A stretch of DNA of 13,396 bases from Paracoccaceae bacterium (GTDB lineage: Bacteria > Pseudomonadota > Alphaproteobacteria > Rhodobacterales > Rhodobacteraceae): positions 1 through 13,396 of the forward strand of contig WFPZ01000228.1 of the NCBI GenBank assembly GCA_015487335.1, given 5' to 3'. Below, one piece after another: positions 13,353 to 13,396 of this stretch. A model generated the notes under the pieces. That model searched no databases and was not told the origin of the DNA. It was given only the letters and a program-made list of their open reading frames with translations. Positions within the stretch are counted from its first letter, which is position 1. Every line of letters begins with the position of its first letter. Made by a program: the position numbers and the translations under genes.

Positions 13353-13396
13353 GTCCGCTCCTGTTGCAGATTTCCAGCCGACCTTATGCACCACGC

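Noticed and set aside
1..13396. Mobile element, defence island or phage remnant
   Set aside because: No transposase, integrase, restriction, toxin-antitoxin or phage motif was seen, and gene content and codon style are uniform core-genome type throughout.

Overview
The window looks like chromosome from an alphaproteobacterium of the order Rhodobacterales (Rhodobacter, Paracoccus or Roseobacter relatives). The grounds are high GC, the gene order pckA / chvI-chvG / hprK-rapZ-EIIA-HPr that is typical of alphaproteobacteria, a methylsuccinyl-CoA dehydrogenase of the ethylmalonyl-CoA pathway, and an intergenic hairpin plus a CTCCGGCGGGAGTATTT-type tag of a kind I recall as common in Rhodobacterales genomes. 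The genus cannot be fixed from the sequence. No rRNA, tRNA, CRISPR array, insertion sequence or phage gene is visible. The region reads as ordinary, well-packed core chromosome.

Layout. Positions 1-957 hold the 3' end of a LuxR-type regulator followed by a complete LuxI-type acyl-homoserine-lactone synthase on the + strand, a quorum-sensing pair. Positions 1045-1821 (minus) encode a TauE/SafE-type permease, divergent from mcd (1986-3665, plus), which is followed by a small META-domain lipoprotein (3709-4104). That lipoprotein overlaps, tail to tail, with recO (4083-4820, minus). pckA (4894-6492, minus) lies upstream of recO. A 390-bp divergent regulatory region (6493-6882) separates pckA from a long plus-strand gene cluster: chvI, chvG, hprK, rapZ, EIIA(Man-type), HPr and a lysophospholipid acyltransferase (6883-12393). 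Most junctions in this cluster overlap or nearly touch, which argues for one operon or tightly linked transcripts. A convergent terminator-like region (12394-12476) separates it from a 3-hydroxybutyryl-CoA dehydrogenase gene on the minus strand.

How the genes fit together. Mcd, Hbd and PckA all belong to growth on acetate or other short-chain acyl units: acetyl-CoA assimilation by the ethylmalonyl-CoA pathway, C4 acyl-CoA redox chemistry and gluconeogenesis from oxaloacetate. Next to pckA sits the envelope/acid-stress system ChvG-ChvI and a sugar-transport-free regulatory PTS (HprK, EIIA, HPr; EI is not in the window). In alphaproteobacteria these are known or suspected to link carbon status to envelope and nucleotide-sugar physiology.

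The most informative non-coding signal is a row of four TTAGCGC elements at 19-20 bp spacing upstream of pckA. They resemble operators of the LacI-family gluconeogenesis regulator CceR/PckR. I see no clearly new biological system. The best second-look items are this operator array, the arginine replacing the Walker A lysine in RapZ, and the acyltransferase locked behind HPr.
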